NCBI RefSeq assembly: GCF_004153165.1
Contig: NZ_SEMD01000003.1
Coordinates: forward strand, 123,499 to 187,498
Reading direction: 5' to 3'
Origin: Sporolactobacillus sp. THM7-4
GTDB taxonomy: Bacteria > Bacillota > Bacilli > Bacillales > Sporolactobacillaceae
DNA length: 64,000 nucleotides
Program-made: the position numbers and the translations under genes
Notes under the pieces: generated by a model
The model's input: only the letters and a program-made list of their open reading frames with translations
Databases searched by the model: none
What the model was told of the DNA's origin: nothing
Part shown: piece after piece, positions 1 through 8,957 of the stretch
Position numbering within the stretch: the first letter of the stretch is position 1
Layout of the letters: the number at the start of each line of letters is the position of its first letter

Positions 1-173
1 AGAATCGGCTGAACTGCCGATAGAAGAGGCTCAACTGCCGATAGGACGAGCTCAACTGCCGATAGAATCGGCTGAACTGCCGATAGGACGAGCTCAACTG
101 CCGATAGAATCGGCTCAACTGCCGATAGGATCGGCTCAACTGCCGATAGGAGCAGCTCAACTGTCGGTAAAGC
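1..173. repeat. 21-bp tandem repeat array (type 1), 3' end of array
   Basis: About eight units of 21 bp run from the window edge to about position 173. Each has the constant core CTCAACTGCCGATA (or CTGAACTGCCGATA) followed by a variable 7-mer such as GAATCGG, GGACGAG, GGATCGG or GGAGCAG. The last unit is degenerate (CTGTCGGTA). The same family forms a far longer array at 8958-10235. The array probably extends beyond the window. I see no start signals for a protein here; the unit length of 21 simply keeps frames open. Confidence 0.9.
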
Positions 174-205
174 AAGCTAAGAAGACTTGTCGAAAAAAAG
201 TTAAA

Positions 206-244
206 TTGTATAGACAGCCATACACATTTATGCCAAAATATAAT
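206..244 (+). promoter_or_regulatory. Putative NagR/HutC-type operator and -10 box upstream of nagE
   Basis: TTGTATAGACAG at 206-217 matches the HutC-subfamily GntR operator pattern (core GT-A-TA-G-AC) at all but its last position. It also lies in an imperfect inverted repeat TGTAT..ATACA. A -10-like TATAAT sits at 239-244, so the operator would cover the -35 region. NagR (YvoA) sites in Bacillus resemble this, and the next gene is a GlcNAc-type PTS permease. This is inference from sequence only. Confidence 0.4.
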
Positions 245-354
245 CAAGTATATAAATTCTGAAAATTGGAAGGGCGGGAAAAGACAATCGATTAAAGAAT
301 ATTCAATACATAACTTACGTTGTAGTACCAAATGAATCACAGGGAGAGAGGATT

Positions 355-2259
355 ATGCTGGGTTTTCTACAAAAAATAGGGAAGTCGCTGATGCTGCCGA
401 TAGCGATGTTGCCTGCAGCGGCATTATTGCTTCGTCTCGGGCAACCAGATCTTTTAAACATTCCATTCATTGCGAATGCAGGGAATGCTGTTTTTGCTAA
501 TCTGCCGCTCATTTTTGCTATAGGTATTGCCATTGGTTTTTCTAAAGATAAAAACGGAGCAGCCGCTCTCGCCGGAGCTATTGGATTCTTTGTACTGAAT
601 GCCGGCGCCACAGCCATAAATAAAACGATCGATCTTGGAGTACTGGGAGGAATTATCGCCGGAATTCTGGCCGGGGTACTGTACAATCGCTATCATGAGG
701 TTAAACTCCCGGATTGGCTGGCTTTTTTTGGGGGCAGACGACTTGTACCGATTGTGACATCGGGTGCATCCCTGATTCTGGCTTTCATCTTTGGTTATAT
801 TTGGCCGTTTGTACAGAATGGAATATCATCCGTTGCGACCTGGATTTATGACGCAGGCATATTCGGGGCAGCGATTTATGGACTGCTGAACCGTCTGCTT
901 CTCCCGCTTGGGCTGCATCATGTGATCAACACTCTGGTCTGGTTTGAATTTGGCACTTACCACAATTTTCACGGTGAAATCACCCGCTTTCTGCATGGCG
1001 ATCCACATGCAGGGCTCCTCCTGGCCGGATTTTTCCCGATCATGATGTTCGGGCTTCCCGGAGCATGCCTCGCAATGATTGCTGCTGCGAAAAAGGAACG
1101 GAGAAAAGAAGTATCAGGGATGCTCATTGGTATTGCCGTTACTTCATTCGTTACAGGAGTTACCGAACCGATCGAGTTTTCTTTTATGTTTCTTGCGCCG
1201 CTGCTTTACGTCATCCATGCATTATTGACGGCCAGTTCACTTGCTGTAACTTACGCTCTTGGCATACATGACGGGTTCGGCTTTTCAGCCGGGGCGATTG
1301 ATTATATCATCAATTTTCGTATTGCCCAAAAACCGCTTCTGTTGCTATTAATTGGTGTAATTTATGGAGCCATCTATTTTGTTGTCTTCTACCTCGTGAT
1401 AAAAGGGTTCAATCTGAAGACTCCGGGGCGCGAAGATGATGAAGATATCGTAAAAGATGAGGCAGCGATTGCATCCGGAGTAAACACAAAGGATAAATAT
1501 GAAGTCATGGCCGCCCACTTTATTAACGACATAGGCGGCAGGGAAAACATAACAAACATCGATAACTGTACGACCCGGCTCCGCCTCAATGTCAGGGACG
1601 CACAACTTGCCGACAGTGCGGCACTGAAACACCATGGAGCACATGGATCGGTCAAACTTAACAACCAAAATCTACAAGTGATTGTCGGTACAGATGTTGA
1701 ATTTGTTGCCGATGCGATGAAAAAGTTCATTCAGGCTCCGATTGATCTGCCTGGGGTCTCAGCTCAACCCGGCCTGGATCGTCCGGCGGAACCGGTCATC
1801 CATTCTTCGTTGGCTGACGTGGATGCCAGCATTTTTGTTTCTCCATTAAAAGGAAACATAATGCCAATAACGGATGTTCCGGACAAAGTCTTCTCAGAAA
1901 AATTCGCCATAGATCCGGATGAGGGGCAGGTTCTCTCGCCGGTTAATGGAAAAGTGACCGCCCTATTTCCGACTAAGCATGCGGTCGGACTGGAGAGTGA
2001 AGATGGGCTGGAAATTCTGATTCACGTCGGACTGGACACGGTCAATTTGAAAGGAGAAGGGTTCACCAATTTTGTAAAAGAAGGCGAAAAGGTGGTCAAG
2101 GGACAAAGGCTGATTTCTTTTGACATTCAAAAAATTAAAGATCAGGTTCCTTCCCTGATTACTCCAATTGTTTTCACTAATCTTGATGCCTCGAAGCAGG
2201 TTGTTCTCAATAAAACAGGGGCAGTAGACTTTGAAGCAAATATCATTCGTTTGGAATAA
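355..2259 (+). CDS. nagE: PTS transporter subunit IICBA, N-acetylglucosamine type
   Basis: A 634-residue single-chain EIICBA of the glucose/GlcNAc PTS family. It would import and phosphorylate N-acetylglucosamine using HPr-P. The IIC membrane domain covers roughly residues 1-370 and has the NagE-type stretch LGLHHVINTLVWFEFG followed by HGDPHAG and FFPIMMFGLPGA; PtsG glucose permeases differ here. IIB follows with the phosphorylated cysteine in NCTTRLRL (Cys405). IIA ends the chain with the active histidine in ILIHVGLDTV (His557). B. subtilis NagP lacks a fused IIA, so the three-domain form is closer to E. coli NagE. The ATG at 355 follows AGGGAGAGAGG. Glucose as a second substrate cannot be excluded. 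Confidence 0.87.
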   Translation: MLGFLQKIGKSLMLPIAMLPAAALLLRLGQPDLLNIPFIANAGNAVFANLPLIFAIGIAIGFSKDKNGAAALAGAIGFFVLNAGATAINKTIDLGVLGGIIAGILAGVLYNRYHEVKLPDWLAFFGGRRLVPIVTSGASLILAFIFGYIWPFVQNGISSVATWIYDAGIFGAAIYGLLNRLLLPLGLHHVINTLVWFEFGTYHNFHGEITRFLHGDPHAGLLLAGFFPIMMFGLPGACLAMIAAAKKERRKEVSGMLIGIAVTSFVTGVTEPIEFSFMFLAPLLYVIHALLTASSLAVTYALGIHDGFGFSAGAIDYIINFRIAQKPLLLLLIGVIYGAIYFVVFYLVIKGFNLKTPGREDDEDIVKDEAAIASGVNTKDKYEVMAAHFINDIGGRENITNIDNCTTRLRLNVRDAQLADSAALKHHGAHGSVKLNNQNLQVIVGTDVEFVADAMKKFIQAPIDLPGVSAQPGLDRPAEPVIHSSLADVDASIFVSPLKGNIMPITDVPDKVFSEKFAIDPDEGQVLSPVNGKVTALFPTKHAVGLESEDGLEILIHVGLDTVNLKGEGFTNFVKEGEKVVKGQRLISFDIQKIKDQVPSLITPIVFTNLDASKQVVLNKTGAVDFEANIIRLE

Positions 2260-2330
2260 ATCAGAATGATTGTTTGATAAAGGTATCGAAGAGGAGCAGC
2301 AGGGAGTCAAAAAGAGAATACGAAAGATGA

Positions 2331-2359
2331 GCTTGCATAGAGTGGTATGCAGGCTTTTT
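2331..2359 (+). terminator. Rho-independent terminator after nagE
   Basis: GCTTGCATA pairs with TATGCAGGC (one G-U) around a six-base loop and is followed by TTTTT at 2355-2359. Confidence 0.75.
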
Positions 2360-2653
2360 GCTATGATAAGGAATATGTTCGTCGTACAGACCCGTTCGAC
2401 AGGCAAAAGATAGATACCGGGATGGTCGAATCATCTCAGAACAGCCGAAGAATTCGAACGGCGAGTAATAAAACCAGATAATCGATAAATCTTCACGAAT
2501 GGCCGAAAATACGAAGGCGATTCCTTCTTACAGGGCGGCAGCATGAACACAAGTATTGCATCAGTAACTGGCCAATTTTCCGGGTACCGGCCCATTTATT
2601 CGCCTGATCAAACGTTTGTTTAAGCAGCATAAAGCGGAGACATGCAAACGTAT
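2360..2653. other. Intergenic region between convergent nagE and gshA
   Basis: About 290 bp without a supported gene. It holds a perfect 10-bp palindrome, CAAACGTTTG (2609-2618), just past the gshA stop codon. I see no clear terminator for gshA. Confidence 0.5.
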
Positions 2654-3877
2654 TTACGGAACACACGGACTGTCGGCCATTTTCATATACGTCTCTTTCA
2701 TCTTTTTTGCCAGAAAAACAGCTTCGTTCATGTCTTTTCCGTTTTGCGTGCGAGCAGCAATTTGTTCGGCATATCTCAGCTCGGGATTCAGCCATCTTTG
2801 TTTGGCGTGATCGAGGGCATCCGAATAGATCTTCGGCAGATCACTTTGAGAAAGAAAGGTATAAAGCTGATCAAACATCTGATTCATCTGAACCGACAGC
2901 TCATCCGAAACGTCCATCATGGCCGCCTGATCACACAGAAACCTGGCTTCTTTCTGGCTCTCCGCGTCAAAAGGAAGATCTTCCTTTTGCACGGCCCACA
3001 TCAGGTAGAGATGCATTAAATAAAGATCATCGGGATTGATACCGCCCGGGTACAGTGGATTCAGGTCCGGGATCCGCAGTTCAACACGACTCGCAGCAGG
3101 TGGCGAATCCGGATCTTCAAAGCCTTTTCCTTTTATTCTTACATGCTGGTACAGCTCGCGCGCGCCCTCAATAGTGCCCTTTTTTATGTAGGACGATAGA
3201 GATTTCACATAGAAATCGGCATCCGTATAATCCAGAAAAATAGGCCTTGTATTTTGATAGCCTTGTTTTCCAAGCCGGATCGAGCGGTAAAAGCCGTCAT
3301 CTTTTTTAACAGGGCTTGCCGAAAGCAAATGAACGAGGAAAAAACGATAACGCATCGCTTGAGCGGTCAGATGCAGGTAAAAACGATTGACCATCGATTG
3401 ATCTGTTAAAAACTCAGACAGCTCCTCCTGCAGGAACGAAAAGTTAAAATGGATGCCGCAGTAAAGCTGCTTATATCGGCCGTATTTTTTGGACAGATAG
3501 ATGCGATAATCATTTTTATCACGGCCGTCCGGACCGAAATCGGCAATCGGAATCTGTTCTTCCGGCGGTAAAATGGCGGGAGTGCTGCTCAGTGGCCAGA
3601 GCAGTTCCGTACCGATCCCTTTGACAACTTTTGCAGTCAGGCAATCCAAATGGAGCATCATTTCCGGAATAGAGGACGATACGGGTGTAACAATTTCAAC
3701 CTGGCTTTCGGAAAAATCGGTTGTAATTTCCGGATTGGTCAGTTTGTCTCCGAATGCTTCAGGATGGGGCGTCAGTGCCAGTGATCCGTCCGGATTGATC
3801 CGTAAATTTTCCCGTTCGAGGCCGAAACGTCCATTTGTCGTCAATCGTGAAGGGGAAAATCGCTTTTTATCAGGCAT
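2654..3877 (-). CDS. gshA: Glutamate-cysteine ligase, type 1 (short form)
   Basis: A 407-residue protein of the gamma-proteobacterial-type glutamate-cysteine ligase family, which joins glutamate and cysteine with ATP to give gamma-glutamylcysteine, the first step of glutathione synthesis. FGLERENLRI near residues 18-27, then TTDFSESQVEIVTP near 52-65, match the E. coli GshA N-terminus; RVELRIPDLNPLYPGGI lies in the C-terminal half. E. coli GshA has 518 residues, so this is about 110 shorter, near the size of the ligase half of bifunctional GshF. No glutathione synthetase gene or domain is nearby. Start chosen at ATG 3877, preceded by GAGAGGGA. It may also make gamma-glutamyl peptides other than GSH. 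Confidence 0.85.
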   Translation of the reverse strand: MPDKKRFSPSRLTTNGRFGLERENLRINPDGSLALTPHPEAFGDKLTNPEITTDFSESQVEIVTPVSSSIPEMMLHLDCLTAKVVKGIGTELLWPLSSTPAILPPEEQIPIADFGPDGRDKNDYRIYLSKKYGRYKQLYCGIHFNFSFLQEELSEFLTDQSMVNRFYLHLTAQAMRYRFFLVHLLSASPVKKDDGFYRSIRLGKQGYQNTRPIFLDYTDADFYVKSLSSYIKKGTIEGARELYQHVRIKGKGFEDPDSPPAASRVELRIPDLNPLYPGGINPDDLYLMHLYLMWAVQKEDLPFDAESQKEARFLCDQAAMMDVSDELSVQMNQMFDQLYTFLSQSDLPKIYSDALDHAKQRWLNPELRYAEQIAARTQNGKDMNEAVFLAKKMKETYMKMADSPCVP

Positions 3878-4032
3878 TCGTCAATCCCTCTCATTCATTG
3901 TTTTAACTTGCACTTGATGGAATCTTCAGAATCATTTTCGGAGATCAAACAGGGAATCAGTTTCATCGAGTCCGCTTCTTATCACTGCTTCCTTGAGTTT
4001 AATGGATTGATGTGAGGATTTCAATTAATTGA

Positions 4033-4190
4033 ATTGGGTCTGAAGAGCTGGAAACTGCCATGCGTGTGTGGATTAAGTACTATAATGAGTCCAGGATCAA
4101 AGAAAAACTCGGCGGTCAAAGTCCGATTGACTATCGGATTTCAAACACCGAGCAAGTAGCTTAAAACTATGTCCAACTTTTGGGGTTCAC
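4033..4190 (+). pseudogene. IS3-family (IS150-like) transposase C-terminal relic with IS end
   Basis: From 4033 one frame reads a transposase tail including WIKYYNESRIKEKLGGQSP then DYR, the typical end of an IS3-family OrfB (integrase) C-terminus, and stops at TAA 4162-4164. Just after it comes GTCCAACTTTTGGGGTTCAC (4171-4190), the form of right terminal inverted repeat seen in this group. A stop at 4030-4032 cuts the frame upstream and no DDE catalytic region is present, so only about 45 codons remain. It marks an old insertion between gshA and the ydbC-like gene. Confidence 0.75.
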
Positions 4191-4654
4191 ATCATTTCAG
4201 GCTCATTTTCTATTTCAAACCTGAACTACTTATATCAAATCAACTGCATTTTCTGTTGTTAATTTCTTGTTAAAACACATGCGAATTGTTTTGCGAATTC
4301 GGTTGAGAATCGGTGTTTTGCACCTCTAAACCAAACCCGTCAGACTGAGAGAAGGGCGTTCTGCAGCGAGGGAAAAAACAAAATGACAAGTGAAACACCG
4401 GCCAAAGCGAGAAGGATAAGCAACGTATTGGAAATCGAAGTGGTGAGGACTGCCGGCAGTGCCCTGATCAGACGCCGGGACTGTGCCCCCGGTTCAAAAC
4501 AAAAACACTTTGTGCGCGAGCGGGCGCGTGAAAAAATCGACGATACTCGAACTATACCGACGGTCGCGCCTAAATATCAGTCAGCACGTGAATGATATCC
4601 GTTCCCGGAAATGCGCATCCGTTCCTTGCAGCAGGATCGATAACTTTTGATTGA
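4191..4654. other. Intergenic region after IS relic
   Basis: About 460 bp with no gene I can support. A 70-codon open frame at 4383-4595 has a weak GAGGG 11 bases upstream of its ATG, but its composition (charged, no recognisable domain) gives no reason to call it. Confidence 0.4.
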
Positions 4655-4885
4655 TTAATCCTGAAGCTCTTCCATGTGATTCAAAAGTTTTTTCAGGGCT
4701 TTCAGATCCTCCAGCGACAAGGTGATGCCTTTGCCCATTTTTTCGCCGTCGGGTGCCCAGTCTCTGAGGTCGTATTTTGGTGGCCGCCCGTTCCAGCTGA
4801 TGACGTTTAGCTGTTTCTCCCAGCCCTTTGATGATTCAGACAGTTTTCCGATGTGTTTGACAATGTCGTATTGAATGCTGCCCAT
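4655..4885 (-). CDS. YdbC-family PC4-like single-stranded DNA-binding protein
   Basis: A 76-residue protein of the YdbC family (transcriptional coactivator p15/PC4 fold), a small dimeric protein that binds single-stranded DNA. The hallmark SWNGRPPKYDLRDW followed by MGKGITLS is intact. It starts at ATG 4885 after GGGGGTG. The cellular role in Firmicutes is poorly defined; roles in transcription or DNA repair are suggested by the fold only. It stands alone, with a hypothetical gene upstream on the same strand. Confidence 0.8.
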   Translation of the reverse strand: MGSIQYDIVKHIGKLSESSKGWEKQLNVISWNGRPPKYDLRDWAPDGEKMGKGITLSLEDLKALKKLLNHMEELQD

Positions 4886-5017
4886 TTACTGCACCCCCAA
4901 AAAGAAATATAGCTTCGTTAAAAAAGTCCCGTATTCATTGCATGATTTGGAAAGATTGAGAATAAAGCAATCCATTTTAATCATCCACTACTCAGTGAAA
5001 AAATCCCTTAACTGTTG

Positions 5018-5248
5018 CTAGAGGAGGATAAAATGTTCGTGAAACCAGGAATCTCCACCGATCATTTCGCGGCTGTCAGCAATGATATGCGGTTCGCCCT
5101 CTTCATCCTGAGTGACTAGAAAACCGTCTTTATCCTGTTCAGCCATATAAAAATGACTCGCCTTGAAAAGCAACCGATCCTCGAGCAAGTTGTAGGAACA
5201 GTCGATCGCTCCACCATATACATCCTTGATGCATCTGACCAAAATCAT
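5018..5248 (-). CDS. Hypothetical protein, 76 residues
   Basis: I do not recognise the family. The ATG at 5248 has a good GGAGG eleven bases upstream, and the frame uses ordinary codons. The protein is acidic and soluble, with no membrane segment or signal peptide: it begins MILVRCIKDVYGGAID, has a central EDRLLFKASHFYMAEQDKDG and ends in a hydrophobic HFILL. It might be a small antitoxin-like or phage-derived protein, but nothing proves it. Confidence 0.5.
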   Translation of the reverse strand: MILVRCIKDVYGGAIDCSYNLLEDRLLFKASHFYMAEQDKDGFLVTQDEEGEPHIIADSREMIGGDSWFHEHFILL

Positions 5249-5488
5249 ATTCTGAAAATCCTCCGCAAAAAAAAGAATACGCTCGTCCTGCTGTCTAACT
5301 CTCTTATAACAGAATAATCGTTAAAACAGCATTTGGCAATGGTTACCGCCTGATCGAACAAAGCCTGATGATAAAATGCATGCCAATCAGGTGTATGTCC
5401 CGATAAGGCGGAAAGCGAATACATATGGTAAAATAGCGTTAGCGGATAAAGTGAGATTAATCACTTTTATTAAGAAAGGATGAGTCGT

Positions 5489-6010
5489 TTGGAAATTTTT
5501 CATCAGGATGGGAAAAAGTCCGGATTTAATATTATAAAAGGCGACGCGACCAGGGGACACGGCGGATTCGGCGCCGGGCTGGTTAATCTCGATAACATGT
5601 CTCCTGTGATTATTGACGTGGAAGAGGGAACGGCCGAGGTCGATATTGGGGCTCTTCATGCACGCAGCGTGGTCGAACGGCGGATCCGCTTCTCCAAAGA
5701 TAAAGCTGATCTCCAGGGCGGAGGCAAGAAATATTGGCTCGTCTGGGTAAATACCGAAATAACAAAAGAGGGCCCTCACTATTCCGGGGCAGGCGCCGCG
5801 GAAATGATGATCAACCGGGAAATCAGACGCGGGTACAAGATTCTGGCCGAGCACGTCAACAAGATGGATAAAGCACTGAAAGGCAAAGTGGCGATTGATG
5901 AGATGGATGCTCCGTCAAAAAAGGTGCTCCGCGATTTTCTCAAAAAAGCCGACCCCGGCCAGTGGGAAAGAGCGAATCCTGAATTGAAAGCAAAGCTTGA
6001 GGCGGAATAG
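5489..6010 (+). CDS. ywhD: YwhD family protein of unknown function
   Basis: About 173 residues, matching B. subtilis YwhD over its whole length: GHGGFGAG, NLDNMSPVIIDVEEG, then GALHARSVVE, YWLVWV, and NREIRRGYKILAEHVNKMDK. The function is unknown. The TTG at 5489 has AAAGGATGA eight bases upstream and gives the family-like N-terminus MEIFHQDG; an ATG at 5480 abuts the same Shine-Dalgarno and is less likely. In B. subtilis ywhD neighbours ywhE (pbpG), and pbpG also follows here, about 4 kb on, so the 6.3-10.2 kb island separates an ancestral pair. Confidence 0.85.
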   Translation: MEIFHQDGKKSGFNIIKGDATRGHGGFGAGLVNLDNMSPVIIDVEEGTAEVDIGALHARSVVERRIRFSKDKADLQGGGKKYWLVWVNTEITKEGPHYSGAGAAEMMINREIRRGYKILAEHVNKMDKALKGKVAIDEMDAPSKKVLRDFLKKADPGQWERANPELKAKLEAE

Positions 6011-6093
6011 AACTTGAACGTACAGGCCAGCTTGTTTTTGTTCTTTCTTCACTTTTGAGGTCTGAGATCAGGAAAGAACTTTTAAAAGTATGA

Positions 6094-6122
6094 AAAACGT
6101 CTGAGATCATTCAGGCGTTTTT
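6094..6122 (+). terminator. Rho-independent terminator after ywhD
   Basis: An 11-bp stem AAAACGTCTGA / TCAGGCGTTTT (one G-U) with loop GATCAT, running into T residues. Confidence 0.8.
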
Positions 6123-6303
6123 CTGCTTAAACGGGCAGGATAAAAGCGTACGGACAGGGAACAGCACCTCTAATCGCGCGCAGGCAATATGCCTTAAAAA
6201 TGATTTTTGGCAATTAGTCCGGCGTTTATCATCGGCAAAACCACGGCACCGTTGAGACGGATAATTCGCCGATGGTCTCCCCAATAAAATGACGCCCGGA
6301 TCC

Positions 6304-6771
6304 TTAAAATCGCTGAATCAGGATCACGCCTGCAATCAAAAGTACGAGTCCGGCGATCCGCTGCCAGTTAATCTTATGCCGGGCGACACCGAACCAGCCG
6401 AAATGGTCGATCAGCATAGCAATAACCATCTGTCCGCAAATGATAGCGACCACGGTCAGCTCGGATCCGAGCGCTGGCAGAAGCAGAATATTCGAGATGA
6501 CAAAAATAATACCGAGCACGCCTCCGATCCACAGCCACCATGGAGACTTCCTGATTACTTGCAACTCGAAGGTCAGCTTCCGGTTCATGATCAGAGTTAC
6601 AGGTACCAGGACAAGGGAGCCGACAAAAAAAGAGATCAGAGTGGCCATGACCGGTGAACCGACAGCGACACGCAATTTCGCGTTAATCGCCGTCTGTACA
6701 GGAGAAACCATACCGGCCGCAAGCCCCCATAAAAGGAATAAGATGGCATAAAAGGATTCTTTTTTCTTCAT
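6304..6771 (-). CDS. YdcZ/DUF606-family membrane protein (DMT superfamily), copy 2
   Basis: A 155-residue integral membrane protein of the YdcZ (DUF606) family, with about five hydrophobic helices. Family signatures include GMVSPVQTAINAKLR at the N-terminus, WWLWIGGVLGIIFV, NILLLPALGSELTVV and IDHFGWFG. These short proteins are half-size relatives of drug/metabolite exporters and often come as pairs acting as heterodimers. It starts 15 bases after its partner's stop, with GGAGG before ATG 6771, so the two are cotranscribed. The substrate is unknown. Confidence 0.8.
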   Translation of the reverse strand: MKKKESFYAILFLLWGLAAGMVSPVQTAINAKLRVAVGSPVMATLISFFVGSLVLVPVTLIMNRKLTFELQVIRKSPWWLWIGGVLGIIFVISNILLLPALGSELTVVAIICGQMVIAMLIDHFGWFGVARHKINWQRIAGLVLLIAGVILIQRF

Positions 6772-6786
6772 TTGCCAGTCCTCCGC

Positions 6787-7236
6787 TTAGAACTTTCTCA
6801 TTAAATAGACACCAAACAGCATACCTGCCACTCCGATCAGTCTCGGAATGTTTAATTCGTGAACCGGGACATCGAACCATCCGAATTGATCAATGAAAAT
6901 AGCCATAATGGTCTGTCCAAGGACCGTTACTACGACAGTCAGCGCTGCCCCGAGACGGGGGAGAAGCAGAATGTTGCTCGTAAGATAGGTAATACCGAGC
7001 ACCCCGCCACCGACCCAGATCCACCATGGGTGAGAGAGAAACATGCTTATATTAAACATTATCCGGTGGTCTGCGGCGAACACAAGAATAATTAATATGA
7101 TCGTTCCGACAGACATAGAAATCAGTGATGCCAGATAAGGTGACCCGACTTCGCGCCCCAGTCTGGAATTAATCGATGTCTGAACGGGTACAGCCATACC
7201 TGCCAGAAATCCGCCGATAAGGGACAAAACAATCAT
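6787..7236 (-). CDS. YdcZ/DUF606-family membrane protein (DMT superfamily), copy 1
   Basis: About 149 residues and clearly homologous to the downstream copy: GMAVPVQTSINSRLG, HPWWIWVGGGVLGITY, NILLLPRLGAALTVV, IDQFGWFDVP. Predicted to be an inner-membrane half-transporter that pairs with the next gene. The ATG at 7236 sits eight bases after GAGGAG; a GTG at 7245 is upstream but overlaps poorly with the Shine-Dalgarno. The promoter region faces the repeat array at 7353-7881. Its substrate cannot be read from sequence. Confidence 0.8.
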   Translation of the reverse strand: MIVLSLIGGFLAGMAVPVQTSINSRLGREVGSPYLASLISMSVGTIILIILVFAADHRIMFNISMFLSHPWWIWVGGGVLGITYLTSNILLLPRLGAALTVVVTVLGQTIMAIFIDQFGWFDVPVHELNIPRLIGVAGMLFGVYLMRKF

Positions 7237-7352
7237 CAATCGCACTCCTCGTTTTTTGCCTAATGTATATAGTATAAAATTTATCGGCGAAAAAGAATAA
7301 AAAAATGCTGCGGACGTGTCACTAAGCAGCAGAATTTAACTTTTATCAGATC

Positions 7353-7881
7353 CTTTTTCAAATCGGAGGATTGAGATCACCATCACCCAGGCTGGTCCCC
7401 TTTTCAAATCGGCGGATTGAGATCACTATTACCCCAGACCGGGCCCTTTTTCAAATCGGAGGATTGAGATCACCATTACCCCAGACCGGGCCTTCTCCAA
7501 ATCGAAGAATTGTCTACATCATACAAGCCCCGGGCTGAGCCCCTTTTCAAATCGGCGGATTAAGATCACCATTACCCCAGACCGGGCCCTTCTCCAAATC
7601 GAAGAATTGTCTACATCATACTAACCCCGGGCTGAGCCCATTTTTAAATTGGCGGATTAAGATCACCATTACCCCAGACCGGGCCCTTTTTCAAATCGAA
7701 GAATTGTCTACATCATACAAGCCCCGGGCTGAGCCCCTTTTCAAATCGGCGGATTAAGATCACCATTACCCCAGACCGGGCCCTTTTCAAATCGGCGGAT
7801 TGAGATCACCATTACCCCAGACTGGGCCCTTTTTCAAATCGAAGAATTGTCTACATCACATGAGTCATCCCGGCTGGGCCC
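7353..7881. repeat. Tandem repeat array (type 3) with two alternating unit kinds
   Basis: Eleven units. Unit a, about 46 bp, contains CAAATCGGCGGATTGAGATC, then ACCATTACCCCAGACC and GGGCCC. Unit b, about 51 bp, contains CAAATCGAAGAATTGTCTAC, then ATCATACAAGCCCC and GGGCTGAGCCC. All open with TTTTTCAAATCG and end in a GGGCC-type block. The order is a a a b a b a b a a b. Conservation runs through each whole unit, so this is not a CRISPR array. It fills the gap between the ydcZ pair promoter and the NERD gene. Confidence 0.9.
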
Positions 7882-7984
7882 AAATAATCTGTCACAAATT
7901 ATACAAATCTGTTTTTGTTTTTAACAGGAAGGTGTAACCGATGAGTGGAAGTATAACTTTAAAACATTGAAGGGAAGCTGATCT

Positions 7985-8956
7985 ATGTTTGTAAAGCCAG
8001 TTGAAATTCCTTATTATTTTAAACAGTACGAAGCCTATGCAAGAAGATTACCCCCCGGACCGCTCAGGAACGATATTGAGGAACAAATCAGAAAGTACAA
8101 AATAGGATTTAACGGCGAAAAGTCGATTGAGCCATACCTCAGATCTATCCTCGATAAGGACTGCCTCGTTTTTCATGATCTTCGATTATTTAATGGAATT
8201 CACTGTTTTCAAATCGATTTTCTGATTCTCACATTAAAAGTGTTCATTCTATTGGAAGTCAAAAACATTGCCGGGACGCTGACTCTGGATTTTCTCTCGC
8301 ATAACCTCGTTCGGAAATTTAATCAGAAAACCGAGGCCTTTCAAGATCCAACCGTTCAATCAGAAACTTTAAAACAACAGCTGCAGGATTGGCTGGCTGT
8401 CCACTGCGATAAGGTCCCTGAAATGCCGATTGAGGACATCGTTGTCTTTGCAGGACCCGGCACATTTGTTCATTGCCTGAATGCAACAGCCCATCAGGAT
8501 CAGAAAATTGTCCGTGGGCCACAGGTCAGGAAAAAAATATTAGAAATAACGAACCGATATCCTGCAAAAATTTTAACCCCGAAGATTATCAAATCCCTTT
8601 CAGAGCACTTAATCAAGAGTCATCAGCCGAAAAAAATCGATCTGATTTCTTCAGGGAGGATGACATCGGATAATTTATTAAAAGGAGTCCGATGCCCCCA
8701 TTGCAGTCATATTCCAATGACTCGGATCAACAAAAACTGGAAATGTCCAGCGTGCCAAAAGACCTCGCCTAAAGCTTATATCAATACGCTCCGTGATTAT
8801 CGTCTTATCAATGGCCCCAAAATTACTAACCACCAACTCAGAGACCTCTTAATTCTCGACTCCGAATCTACAGCTAAATATTTGCTAAGATCACTTAACC
8901 TGAAATATGAGGGAAAGAATAAAAACAGAATTTATTACTTAAAAGAAGAAAAGTAA
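7985..8956 (+). CDS. NERD-domain nuclease-like protein with C-terminal zinc ribbon
   Basis: 323 residues. Near residues 41-95 it has the nuclease-related domain: GFNGEKSIEPYL, then FHDLRLFNGIHCFQIDFLIL and FILLEVKN. These supply the conserved G-x-x-GE, an acidic D in QIDFL and the E-x-K of a PD-(D/E)xK fold. The C-terminal third carries a CxxC-x13-CxxC zinc ribbon (CPHC near 237, CPAC near 254), as in proteins that bind nucleic acid. It stands alone on its strand, with GAAGGGA before ATG 7985. A 529-bp array ends 103 bases upstream and a 1.3-kb array of another kind begins right after the stop codon. DNA cleavage activity is inferred, not shown. Confidence 0.8.
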   Translation: MFVKPVEIPYYFKQYEAYARRLPPGPLRNDIEEQIRKYKIGFNGEKSIEPYLRSILDKDCLVFHDLRLFNGIHCFQIDFLILTLKVFILLEVKNIAGTLTLDFLSHNLVRKFNQKTEAFQDPTVQSETLKQQLQDWLAVHCDKVPEMPIEDIVVFAGPGTFVHCLNATAHQDQKIVRGPQVRKKILEITNRYPAKILTPKIIKSLSEHLIKSHQPKKIDLISSGRMTSDNLLKGVRCPHCSHIPMTRINKNWKCPACQKTSPKAYINTLRDYRLINGPKITNHQLRDLLILDSESTAKYLLRSLNLKYEGKNKNRIYYLKEEK

Positions 8957-8957
8957 A